A stretch of DNA of 64,000 nt, taken from contig CAJNYU010002003.1 in the NCBI GenBank assembly GCA_905331475.1, positions 35,060-99,059 of the forward strand, given 5' to 3'. The translations under genes were made by a program, and so were the position numbers. The notes under the pieces were generated by a model. That model saw only the letters and a list, made by a program, of their open reading frames with translations. It was not told the DNA's origin and made no database searches. This stretch comes from Rotaria socialis (lineage: Eukaryota > Rotifera > Eurotatoria > Philodinida > Philodinidae). How positions within the stretch are numbered: position 1 is the first letter of the stretch; the number at the start of each line of letters is the position of its first letter. This document shows, in pieces, positions 25,830 through 36,651 of this stretch.

Positions 25830-26666
25830 ATGACATCGAATGAGCGAGCTAATTCAATTATTACAGATTCTCTTGTGAATGAATACAAACAGAATGGAGC
25901 TGTGTGTATTCGAAACTTTTTAACTCATAGTGAAATTGACTTACTTCGACAAGGGATCGATGAAAACCTTGCAAATCCGTCACCTCGCTTCAAAGTTGCT
26001 AGTCGTCCTGATGATACAGGTCGATTTGTCGAAGATTTTTGCACATGGGAAGCAAATCCCTATTACAAGCAGTTTATATATGAATCACCCTGTGCTGCAG
26101 TAGCCGGACTACTGATGGGAAGTTCAATCAGTCGACTTTATCATGATCATTTACTCGTGAAAGAAGCCAACACAAAACAAGTCACTCCGTGGCATCAAGA
26201 TCAACCTTATTATAATATTGCAGGAAACCAAACATGCAGTTTCTGGATACCTATTGATCCAGTCTCTCGTCATTCAACACTTGAATTCATAGCAGGATCA
26301 CATCGCGACGGGCATTGGTTTATGCCAAGAACATTCATGAGTTTGGAAGCAAAATGGTTCCCCGAGGGAACACTCGAAGAAATTCCCAATATTGAAGATA
26401 ATCGAGACGCGTTTCCTATTATTGGTTGGCCTGTTGAGCCAGGAGATGCTATCGCTTTTCATATGCTTACCCTACATGGCGCGAGAGGAACAATGCCGAA
26501 TGAAGGTCGTCGACGAGTTTTTTCTGTTCGCTTCTTAGGTGATGATGTCAGGCATTCACCCAGAAAATGGATTACATCACCAGACTTTTCAGACATTACC
26601 GAACAAATAAAACCTGGTGATGCGATGGATCATCCTCGTTTTCCTATTATTTGGAAGTCATCATAA
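25830..26666 (+). CDS. Phytanoyl-CoA dioxygenase (PhyH) family protein, intronless
   Basis: A complete 278-residue single-exon frame starting at ATG. It has the non-haem Fe(II)/2-oxoglutarate dioxygenase core: the PWHQDQPYYN block gives iron ligands His122 and Asp124, LHGARG gives His216, and the RRRVFSVRF strand gives the likely 2-oxoglutarate arginine (one of 227-234). The HSTLEFIAGSH strand and the PGDAIAFH block are typical. PhyH relatives hydroxylate lipids and small metabolites; the substrate cannot be told. There is no peroxisomal PTS1 (it ends WKSS) and no obvious PTS2. It is intronless while most neighbours are split, and its sequence is reminiscent of bacterial and fungal PhyH-like proteins, so horizontal origin is plausible but unproven. 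Confidence 0.88.
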   Translation: MTSNERANSIITDSLVNEYKQNGAVCIRNFLTHSEIDLLRQGIDENLANPSPRFKVASRPDDTGRFVEDFCTWEANPYYKQFIYESPCAAVAGLLMGSSISRLYHDHLLVKEANTKQVTPWHQDQPYYNIAGNQTCSFWIPIDPVSRHSTLEFIAGSHRDGHWFMPRTFMSLEAKWFPEGTLEEIPNIEDNRDAFPIIGWPVEPGDAIAFHMLTLHGARGTMPNEGRRRVFSVRFLGDDVRHSPRKWITSPDFSDITEQIKPGDAMDHPRFPIIWKSS

Positions 26667-27314
26667 CAAATGCATTGAAATTCTTTTCGTTTCGATTTAG
26701 CCGTACTGTTAATTTAGCGATTTCTTTGAAGAATTATTCTGTTATCAAAAGTAATCGAATCTTTGTTTTTTATTGAGTTCATATTTTTATTTGAAATAAA
26801 GCTCCAACGAAGTTTTCAAATAAGCAAGTGAAGATGATGGGTTACTATTTTCTTCTAAAATGCGTTGATACATGGTGATCTCGATATCATATAATTGATA
26901 TTGTTCATAGAAATAAATATGAATTATTCATTTAGTTGCTCGTCACAATTTCAAATATTTTTAAAGCCTCCACTATAGTTGAAATCATTTCTGTGACAAC
27001 TCTATCCATTCGTTGTAAAAATATTCTTAAAATCATTTTAATTATGGCTAGATCAACGCGAAGTCTCGCTACATTGAATTAGTCCGTTGCTGAGATCCTT
27101 GTGTTGCAAAAATCTGGACTTTGAAATTTATTCAACTTCCGCGTTTATTCTTGCATATAATTCAAGCGAGAAAAAGAACATTTGAAGACATGTCATCAAG
27201 GACGTGCAATCCAAAGAATTTTCTTCGACAAAGTTCTATTGTTTAATAATAAACAACCCACTTTTTTCCATTAGCGTTCTGCCATTTCTATTATTGTTCT
27301 ATTTTATAACGATA
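26667..27314. other. Intergenic
   Basis: AT-rich. Coding potential in the frame of the next gene extends upstream from 27315 to an acceptor-like ttccattag ending near 27274, so that gene may have an earlier exon. Confidence 0.4.
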
Positions 27315-28246
27315 ATGAATGAAATATTTATAGTATTAGCAAGTAAATATAATTCACTGTATCAAAACTTGAAACATGATGAATTACCGGATATTGTGGC
27401 AGAGTCAATTCAATCGTTATCAACTTCAAATAATAATAATAATAATCGATTTAGTACTTTCACAAAATATAAGATTGAAGAAAAGCAAAACAAACATTTA
27501 GTCAATCGAAATCACCCACGATATTTCGATTCATCTACCATGATAACCAGGGGGGAAAAAGCGATTTATGAGTTTCATGATTTTTCTGAGTTTAGCTGAT
27601 TTAAAATGAGTTTGAGAAAACGAAAAATTTGCTAAACTAACTAAAAACTATTCCAAATCATAAATTATTACTGAAAATCATTCAAAGGCACCGAAACTCA
27701 CGCAAACTCATTCCAATACAGTTAATTTATATTGATTGTAAGTTGAGTTTTACTGTGATTTAAATCAGCTTTTCTCCCCTTGATGATAACACTAGATGAT
27801 GAAGATGAGATACCAGCCATACCTTGTTCAAACAAAATATTTATTGATGCTGACGAGCAATCAAGTCTTGATGGTACAAAACTCAACAATCTCTTTGCTT
27901 TTACCAGTCGTAAGTTTAAAACATACATATATTCAATTTTTATACATAAACATCTTTTATTTGTAGCACATCGTAGTCTAAGTGAATCAATGAAAGTCGT
28001 AACGAGTCGTCATGGATCTGTAGAAGATTTAAAATATATTAATGAGACTAGTAATATTCTAATAGATCCAACATTACTTACAAATGATCAAGAAGAACAT
28101 ATCTATCAAGAGTTGAATCAAACAAATCATGAAATGACACCATTACCAACAAACACTGTGAATAATAGTGCTAGTAAGATGTATCCATTGGTGCCGATTA
28201 ACTGTCAACCATTAAAAGAATCACTGAAATCGATCAAACTTAACAG
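27315..28246 (+). pseudogene. Unrecognised gene with a transposon insertion in a coding exon
   Basis: Coding-quality sequence runs from ATG 27315 (N-terminal hydrophobic MNEIFIVLA, then an Asn run) to the TSD at 27540. It resumes in the same frame at 27783, splices at 27909/27967 (57-bp intron, phase 1), and runs to a donor at 28246. Between lies a 235-bp element plus an 8-bp duplication, 243 bp in total. The frame is therefore kept, but a TGA at 27597-27599 inside the element stops translation. No good splice sites flank the element. The downstream part is acidic with a possible phosphotyrosine-like EEHIYQEL motif; I do not recognise it. A last exon may lie at 28598-28741 (see next entry), but phase does not match. 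It could be a pseudogene, a truncated allele or an exon with cryptic splicing. Confidence 0.55.
27548..27782. mobile_element. hAT-like MITE inserted in a coding exon, 8-bp TSD
   Basis: A 235-bp element flanked on both sides by exactly ATGATAAC (27540-27547 and 27783-27790). Left end CAGGGGGGAAAAAGC; reverse complement of the right end CAAGGGGAGAAAAGC. Homology continues as GATTTA-like sequence. The 8-bp duplication and CAGGG-type end suggest hAT. No coding capacity. Confidence 0.82.
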
Positions 28247-28403
28247 GTAGAAATGAAGATAGTACTTTATAATAGTGTCATTCTTGTACACGCGCTGATC
28301 AATGTAAAACTAGAAAAATGCTGAAAATTTCTACATACACTCTTTGACTACAAATGAGTTGTGTGCAAGGAAATTGTTAAGACTGATTCCGAGAATAAAA
28401 GTT

Positions 28404-28741
28404 TCATTGAATAAAATAAATCTTACCGACAGGAGCAGCCGATCGCAATGACTTTTTTTTTCGAATATCTATGAAATATTTCTGTCGCACAGATTTACTT
28501 GATGAATAGTCTTTTATAATGCCAAAACTCAAGGCACTACTATCAAACACTTGCAAAATGCTACTTCGAGCATGTGTATGTCTTGTCGATTTAGATCCCT
28601 CGATTATCATCGAAAAATATTGAATTCCGTCATCTTAAACAACTATTAACTGATATGGAAGGGACAACATCTTCGTGGGCAAATGCCATTAATCAATGTT
28701 GTTATGTTCTTCAACGTACTCAAGATCAAACAAATCAATCA
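28404..28741. other. Two conflicting coding signals (minus exon and plus terminal exon)
   Basis: On the plus strand a run after a tcgatttag acceptor (from 28598) reads EFRHLKQLLTD, then SSWANAINQCC, and stops at TAG 28741. This is compatible with the last helix of a PH domain, but the frame does not join the donor at 28246. On the minus strand 28610-28435 is open from an ATG to a gtaagat donor with normal codon use. Both cannot easily be true. One may be chance, or the segment may have been rearranged. Confidence 0.3.
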
Positions 28742-31341
28742 TAGATCTAATTTTTCTTTGTCACGCAATCAGCATGTTCTACATTTGTTTCTGTTATTTA
28801 AATCTAATAATTAATAATCTTTGTAACCATGCGTTATGCAGATTCTCAAATATTATTATTTTTTTAAATACGTTTGCCTAAAACGTTCTTAAATGTATAT
28901 GCATAAATTTATAATGTCACATAAATATAGTTGTGTGTAAACTTTTTTTTTGGCTTTCATTAACATTATTCTCCTAGCTATTGAGAGGTAAGATCGATTG
29001 CGACTTGCTGCGGGTCTGCACAGAATTGTTGTTTGTTAGTAAATGCTTGTTTGCTGTCTCTGTTAACACTCGTATTTAATCTGTTTATTATTGCCAATAG
29101 ATATATTTATTAAATTGAAAAGAACAAAATACGCCATTATAGTTTTTACTCGATGAATCTTGAGAATGAACAGAGACGTATAACATTCACTTGTTAATAT
29201 TGCGAAGTGTATATATTCAAAAAAAGAACATATTACACTACCTGAAGAGATCTATCGTCATAGATATAGAAAACAAGTCATGTGGTTGTTATAAAATTTG
29301 TAAGCTCCTACAGATGCAAATTATTTTTGATTATAAATGAAAGTAGCAACGAAAACTGTTCGATAGATATTTTTGATTTGATTGCCTCAATTGCTTTAAT
29401 CATCCTATAGAATCATTCTTAGATGAAGACAAAAAAATACTTGAATTAAACACGAGTAGTATTCACATTGGTTAATTTGAAGACACATTCCCTATGACGT
29501 CAACGTTTCTTGAATGTGTCTTCTTTGTTCTAATTAAACATAGGAGACTAGCATAGAGATAATTCTACGTCATTCTTTGTTGTTTTCTTCTACGAGAATA
29601 TGAAGAATTGAAATTAGGTAAGTATGAATTATTCAGAACATATTTGTTATGATAAAATATGTTAAGAGAAAATGCCCCATTCTTGATCGATAATCAAATT
29701 AGAGACTTCTTCAAGACTAATTATTATAATGGCATGTGAAATTTGATTAGAACGAGTTAACAACTTCAATTCGATAGGAAAAAATAATTCTTTTTGCTTT
29801 TTACATAAATTTCTAGAAAATAAATCGACTAGGACATCTCTATTGTACTTGTAAATAAACGTGTCTAAGTCAATTTTTCTCGTTGACTTTCGAAATTATA
29901 GTTTTGCACGTTCATTGTATATCCTTGACTTACAAGAAAACACGTTAACAACATTTATTTATATAAATAGATTTTATTTACTCAATTATTCTTATTCTTT
30001 TTCTCATTTTCTTTTCTTATTTTCAAGGTTATCTCGATCCTAGTTGAATTATTTTTTTAAGAATAGTCAGTTCGTGCAGGTTATAGAAGAAAAAAACGGA
30101 GCGCTTGTTGAATTGCTAAACACTAACTGCATTAATATGATAAAAGCCACTTGGCTCTTGTCGTTATTTTTCTTTCTTTTTTAATTTCTGCTTTTCATTA
30201 AATGAATCTATTTGCTTTAACCTTGAGCTTCTATCATTTGAAAGGCTTTTCTCAGATAGAAATTAAGAATAGTTTTATCATATCTATATGATTGCTCTAT
30301 TTTATCATTGTCAATAGATAGAGAAAACTGCGGAGATTCATACAGACAAAGACTATAAAAATGGCTTGATATAGAAGTTAAGCTAACGGCTATGCTACTA
30401 AAAAGTATTCAGCTGCTCTTTAATCGAATATATTCTTTTATTTAGACATGCTTCTTTATAATACAGTGATTAGCCTTGACCTAAAACATATTTTCTAGTT
30501 CAATTAGCACATCTGTCCCATTGGCGAACTCTCATTTACCGAACTTCTTTTTGACACAATTTTATCAAAAACCAAAGAAAATAATAATTTAGAAGATATT
30601 TAAATCAAGATCAGAAAGCTGCTAAGTGCAAATAGAATAGTAGACTAATACATAGCATGCGCTTATCAAATCTATTGATTGTAATCTTCTAAGCATGTCG
30701 AAGGTTATAAGTCGTATTTCATAATAGTTGTAATGTTTCTATGATAAAAACCTCATGTAATTTATGAAATACATATGTCGATTATTGTAATTGCCGAATA
30801 TAACTATAGCGTATGGCACGATTTATTTTGACGTCAACGTTTTACTGTTATTGTTTTTGTTAGTTAAACTGATGCATAAAATAAAGCATACATATAGATA
30901 CATATATATATATATTTTTTTTTTTTTATAGTTGTTTGTTTGACCATGAGCAGTCAAGAGGCTATAATAAACAAGCCAAATCGTTTACAGACGACAAAGA
31001 CAAATAACAAGATTAGTAGACAGAATAGCCTTGTATTTAACATAATACAAATGACATACAATACTTACCAGCATTTATACAACATGTATGTTGATTAAAA
31101 CTATCGTCACTATATTTTAACCTTTTCGACAATTGCTGAGGTTATAGTTTAGATCCTAAGCTAATTATGATTACTACGATGACATTCAATCGAAAGCAGC
31201 GAAGTAGAAAATTAAACTTCACAGTTCAGTCGTACTTTTACGTTGATAACATCTAGATTAGCTAAACGTTCATCAAACAAGGTTTTCTCTTATTATTATG
31301 TTTTACCTATTTTTGCTATAGCAATTTTCTTTATAATACCA

Positions 31342-31644
31342 ATAGATATTTGCATGTTTTATATGATGTAATTATTTTTTCTTTTCATCTTTCGATGTTT
31401 GAATTTTTCTGAATGAAAAATTCAAAATGATATTCTTCGTTCGGTAAGCGAGCCCAAGACACAAAAGCTGGTTAACCGGACCAGTGCTCTTACCATTGAG
31501 CTACCGAAGCACGATTAAGCGTACCATTTTTTGTTTTTCTGAATGAAAATTCAAACGTCGAAAGATAAAAAGGAAGAATAATTATATCATGCAAAACATG
31601 TTTTAAACTACTTCTAACATCTATTAATCATAGATATTTGCATG
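31342..31644. repeat. Foldback repeat enclosing a tRNA-like block, with 15-bp direct repeats
   Basis: The arms are about 31352-31423 and 31530-31602, imperfect inverted copies sharing motifs such as ATCTTTCGA and GTTTGAATTTT. The unit is bounded by an exact 15-bp direct repeat, ATAGATATTTGCATG (31342-31356 and 31630-31644). The centre is the tRNA-like block. The direct repeats might be a target duplication or part of the element. Confidence 0.6.
31438..31510 (-). tRNA. tRNA-Thr-like pseudogene
   Basis: A 73-nt minus-strand block folds partly as a tRNA. The acceptor 5' side GCTTCGG pairs at five of seven positions with CCGAACG. The D arm GCTC/GAGC is intact, and the anticodon stem CTGGT/ACCAG is perfect. 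The 7-nt loop CCGGTTA puts GGU at the anticodon (Thr), but the universal U33 is C. The T arm is degenerate (no GGTTCRA box, poor stem). It is best read as a decayed tRNA or a tRNA-derived repeat head, not a working gene. Confidence 0.6.
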
Positions 31645-33585
31645 TAAATGCTTCTATTTTTCAATACAAGCAACGGATATTTAATATGGTTTTACATTTT
31701 ATTTTCCTTGTTAAACACTAGAGAATCGCTAGACGACAAAGAAAATGTAAAGAGAACAAATATGATTAGATGTTACAATCATCATCGAGTGTATCTACCA
31801 GAAACAGACAAGAGAATAGAGCAAAAAGAAAGAGAGCGAACGACAGAGAGACAACAGAGCGATGATGAAGAAGTAGTCCTTGTTTCCTAAGTATTGAATG
31901 AGATAACATAACTTCTCTGTTTCTCTTGTTCTTCTTCGTATCCATCTTTATATTCACTGTTAATACGCAATCGATGGCAACTTATACATCAACCGTGAGG
32001 TAAGACATTGAGTACTATTATCCTTCTTCTGTTTAAAATAGTGCCATCATTAGATCATAGATTTGTTTCTTGTGTGTTTATAAAACAAAAGGTTAGAACG
32101 AATGATTGTATTTCTTGCAAGTAGCAAAATACATGCATATAAATTATCATTTCATATAAAACGATAATTCTATACAGAACTATTCGATGTTTTTCTCGAA
32201 AATTAATCAACAACAGGGATAGATTAATATTCTCCGGCAAAAAATATGTTTAGAAATAAGAAGAAAGAATTGTTAATGATAGATATTCATCGATAAAAAT
32301 ATTACGAAGAGAATTTTTATTGCTGCAAACTATCTGTTCGATTCATTTGCTATCGAAGGTCATTTTCTCGACTATTGATCAGATTTTTCTAAGAGACGTA
32401 CTCTCTAAATTGTACTAAATTGGACTCTATTATTCATTAGATGCTTACCAATGGCAAGCTGAAGATCATTATTATCTTTCCTATTCTCTACAATAACATC
32501 GATTATTGTTGAACAAGAATGTGTGCATGCGCAATCGTAGGTCAAGCAAGGACACGAGAATATAGCAACTATCGATGTATTTATTCGATATTCCTATTTC
32601 TATCACCACAGGAGTTTACATTGCATGAGACTAAAATGAAAAGACATATTAATAAAATAGATGGATACGCTTGTTCCTTTTTTTATTCATTTTTGTTTGT
32701 GAGAGCGCTAAGAGTTTTGATTAGTATATTGTGCTAATCGATGCCCTTCAACTAAATTGATCCTAATAGATTCGATGAGCCTATTAGAGTTTATGAAAAT
32801 CACAACTCAAAGAAGAAGAAGAAGAAAATCTATATTGAGATCGATAAAAAAAGGCTGTTTTGAAAGAAAGAGAAATAGCCTTCACAGTATCCGGTATTTT
32901 TAAGTAGGTGGCAAGATAAAGGCGTCTTTCCTTTTTCTTACTACTTATTCATTAGCATTACCACTATTATTTTAAATCTTTCCATCATTTACGACGATTT
33001 CTTTCTTTTCTTTTTCTTTTTTGAAAGTATGACGTTCTCATATAAATGAAATATTTTCATTTCTGCTAGAGTAAATCTCGATTTTAAAAACATATAGTTA
33101 TTCCATTATTAAGATGTTCATTTTATTAGAATATTCTCGATGACAAAAACTTTCTTAATGAAGCATAGTACTCATGTTCAAACATTTACACGGTTGACTA
33201 CGATAAAAGACAGAAAGTATATTTTCTCATGTTTCCAGTTTTGACGAATGTAAATTGCGTCTATATTATTTATCTAATATCACAGCAGTACATGTTAGAA
33301 ATAGACAATATTATCGAATTCAATTATGTAGAGTGATTCGATGGAATAAAATTTTTCGAGCATATAATATTTTTTTTCGTTTTCAGCTTGTTTAATAGAT
33401 AGCAATGGCCTACGCATAATATTCTATTGTAATTAATTTATATTCATGTCTCACTTTTGCTTATTCATCTATTGCGATATGTAATAGATGCTGATCAATA
33501 CGAGTATTGTTTAACCACTAACTGTTATCTATATATTTATTTATATTATCAAGTATTATAATTTTCATCTTTCGAAAAAAGAATA

Positions 33586-36500
33586 ATGGAAAATGTTTTT
33601 CTGAGAATTTTATTCGTGCTAACTAATGCTGCTATATTTATTGGAACAATTGTACTTAATGTATTGGCAATTGTTTATATTCGTTCGAGACGAGACAAAA
33701 CATCAATTGCTATACTTGTTGTTAATTTGGCAATTGCAGACATGATTCATGCAAGTATGTTGATTTGACGAAAGGATATTTTTTTCTTGATAAATTAATG
33801 CTTGAATTTTCTTTTCTCTTTTCAGTGGGTATTATCTTTTTCAGTAGTAATTTACTTACACCGAGTTGGATATTTGGAGAATTTGGTTGTAAATTTAGTT
33901 TAACTATCGATGTTCTTTGTACAGTGGTAAGTTAAGATTTTAATTAAGATTTTTTAAATATTTCTCAAATTGAATTGAGAAAGCACGAAAGATTGTCGAT
34001 TCAAGTATGCGTAATACAATAGAAAGCTTTTAAGATGAACTCAAATGTGGAGATGCATTTCCGTTTCCATTTCCTTGATGCGAAACCGTTTGATTATAGA
34101 TGAGATTCACAGGCTAAAATGTAAAAACATATCAGAATTTAGTTCAAACGAAATTACAGAATTTATGTCATATGAAATTAGGCGTTGGTCTCACAGGATG
34201 CTCTAATCCGCATGAATTTAGAAAAGAATTATTAGTATTAAAAACTACAGAAATCTATTCGGGATAAAAATTGAAAATGAACAATATTTGAATCTCCGTA
34301 TAAATAGAAGAGCATGATTAGTATTTAGATCATATCGCTGTTTAAAACTGTCACGATATTTACGCTGGATCTCCAAGGATTATCACAACTAAGAATAGTG
34401 TTATTAGTCTTCATGAAAGATTTATACTCTTAACTTTTCTTTAAACTATTTTTCAGGAAACACTTCAAGCTATATATTTCTCATTGAAAAAGAATAAAGA
34501 GTATGTTCAGAATGTGAAGTTTCAAGTCGAGTAGTTTTTCTTTTAAGTATTTCTATCATGAGCTCATAGCGCTAGACAAATTAATTAGAAATATCTATTT
34601 TTCATGGTATTTTTGACGTGGAAATCAAGAATTAAGCAAACTCTAATGACCTTTAAAAGTAGTATTTATAAGCAGGAATATTATTTCCTATAGGCTCATG
34701 TCATTCTCGTAAGTCGATCTAATTGTCACTGACCAGAGATAAATTAAAGTATTTTCTTCTATCCGATTCAATCAACGAGGAAAATAGGTTGTCAAAAAAG
34801 GATAAACTCATGTGTACTCAGCTAATTATTATGTCTGAGCTTTGAGTACGAAATAAATACAAAGTTTGACATTGATATAACAAAAAAAACTAGCAACGAT
34901 CATAAACAGTTCGCAATAACAACACACAATATCTCTGAGGATTATCGACAGAACCTTGAAAAGAATTCTCTGATGATATCATGTTGTTTTTCAAAAAACA
35001 TCTTATTTACTATGTGAGGTGTTTGTTATGTCAATTCTAAATGTGCTATTTATTTTTGTTCTGAAATTGAATCATAATAATAGCAACAACATCAACAACA
35101 ACTAATTACTATTACATTTTTGCATGTTTTTATTCTTACGTCGCGCTAAATTCATTATAGTGTTTATTTTCTTAACAATAAAACTCAGAGTCTAAAAAAA
35201 AACTTAAACGGCTAATTGTCTAGCACATAATAATAATTAATGGTAAGCTTTGTTTTTTGTCTCTAATCACTCCAGCATTGAAAAAGCTGTTAGCGCAATC
35301 CCTGTGGAATTCAAAAATGTGAAACACGATGAAACTTCTTTTCTGGAATTCGGCTGTCAAGGTCACTGATAGTCTGTGGAGCTTCTCTGTTATAGTCTGT
35401 ATTATGATGTATGAAGCCTCTGGAAACACCACTACAGACTGTTACAGAGAATTCAGAAACCACCACAGACCGTTACAGAGAAATTTAATAATTAATTAAT
35501 TTCTCTGTAACGGTCTGTAGGGGCGGAGGGGCGTCCAAATTTCTACCCTACATACTTCAACACTGCTTTCAGATCGTGTTTCACAAAATTATCCATCACA
35601 GATACTATTCTCTTAATCGTATTAAATCTAGTTGAAATGATATCATATTTTTCGAAATTTACAAAGATGAATTCTTAAAATCAAAATCTGACTCTACTTG
35701 TTAACAGCTGAAATGAATTTTATATTTTTCTCTTGTTAGGTTATTGTCTATACAGTGGCAGCGTTAAGTGTGGAACGCTATATTGATGCTCGTTCAAAAT
35801 TAGCAACAAAATTTCGTCTAGTAATTACCTTTATATCCCTATTGGTTATATGGACAGTTGGTTTACTATTACCCTATCCATTTATTTTTTATACATATCT
35901 TTATGATCAAGCTAATAGTACAAATAAGAATGCCACAACATTAACACCAATATTAACATGCCGTTCAGTTCTATCTGAACGTGCTTTATTGATCTATGAA
36001 ATAACTTTATACATAATTGCTTTTATTATCCCATATTCAATAATTGTTTTATTTTCCTTGAAATTACTTCGATTTTTACATCAATGGTTGAATCGTAAAC
36101 GAAAATTAACGCGTGCAATGATAACAAAAAGACGAACACGAGGCGTTAAACTTGTACTATGCATTGTTCTATCATTTTTAATATGTTATACACCATTTTG
36201 GATATTTAAATTTTATACAAGTTTTCTCCTGGACGAAACAATACGACGTCGACCGCTATTAAAACGTTTTCTTAAATATGCACATCAACTTGTTGTGTTA
36301 CTTAGTCATATTGAAGGCATACTTAATCCATTATTTTTTATTGTGTTAACTGAACATTTTTGTGTCACATTTTCGAAACATCGACAAAAAACTATGAATT
36401 ATTTTGGAACGCGATCATCGCTAACACCACATCCTAGCGGAAGAAAACTGTCGACTGTAAATGGTCAAACTTCAACGCGTAGGATCACAATAACAGCAGC

Positions 36501-36651
36501 AAATACTGAAATTAATGTTCTTGTAGCATCACATCCAAATCTTTTTGAAGGAAATGAAACGATGCACAGTAATGCTGGATTTCAGATGTTGGCAAGAGAC
36601 GGACAATCATACGCAAAAAATGCTTTCCAAAACTCATCTGAGATTATATGA
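33586..36651 (+). CDS. Class A (rhodopsin-like) GPCR, peptide-receptor-like
   Basis: Exons 33586-33754, 33826-33926 and 35740-36651 join in frame to 393 residues. TM1 and TM2 are in exon 1 (NLAIADMIHA in TM2, for the usual NLAxAD). Exon 2 has the W-F-GxxxCK stretch before TM3. Exon 3 starts inside TM3 with ERY at 102-104 (the DRY motif with Glu). TM6 has CYTPFWIF (CWxP variant with Thr), and TM7 has NPLFFI (NPxxY with Phe). Such variation is common in neuropeptide and orphan receptors. It acts at the plasma membrane through G proteins; ligand unknown. The tail is Ser/Thr-rich. A neuropeptide precursor lies 9 kb downstream, but nothing ties the two together. Intron 2 (1.8 kb) carries inverted repeat copies. 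Confidence 0.85.
33927..35739 (+). other. Large GPCR intron with repeat insert
   Basis: A 1,813-bp intron. Mostly AT-rich, with a cluster of inverted 20-bp motifs at 35371-35518. Nothing coding seen. Confidence 0.5.
35371..35518. repeat. Cluster of four copies of a ~20-bp inverted motif with perfect hairpin
   Basis: A motif like ACAGACYGTTACAGAGAA occurs forward at 35434-35453 and 35465-35485. It occurs reversed near 35382-35400 (degenerate) and at 35498-35518. The last pair forms a perfect 21-bp stem with a 12-nt AT loop. It looks like the remains of a foldback or MITE-type element. Confidence 0.7.

Larger units (their letters stand above)
28742..33585. other. Non-coding stretch of 4.8 kb
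   Basis: No gene supported. It holds the tRNA-like foldback (31342-31644), a 12-bp perfect inverted repeat (GAAGACACATTC at 29479-29490 and its complement at 29512-29523), and AT-rich simple sequence near 30900-30930. It is the likely upstream region of the GPCR gene. Confidence 0.5.

Noticed and set aside
31648-31890. 80-codon frame with acidic/basic C-terminus
   Set aside because: Overlaps an opposite frame of similar length, has no homology and ends in (AGA)n-like low complexity.
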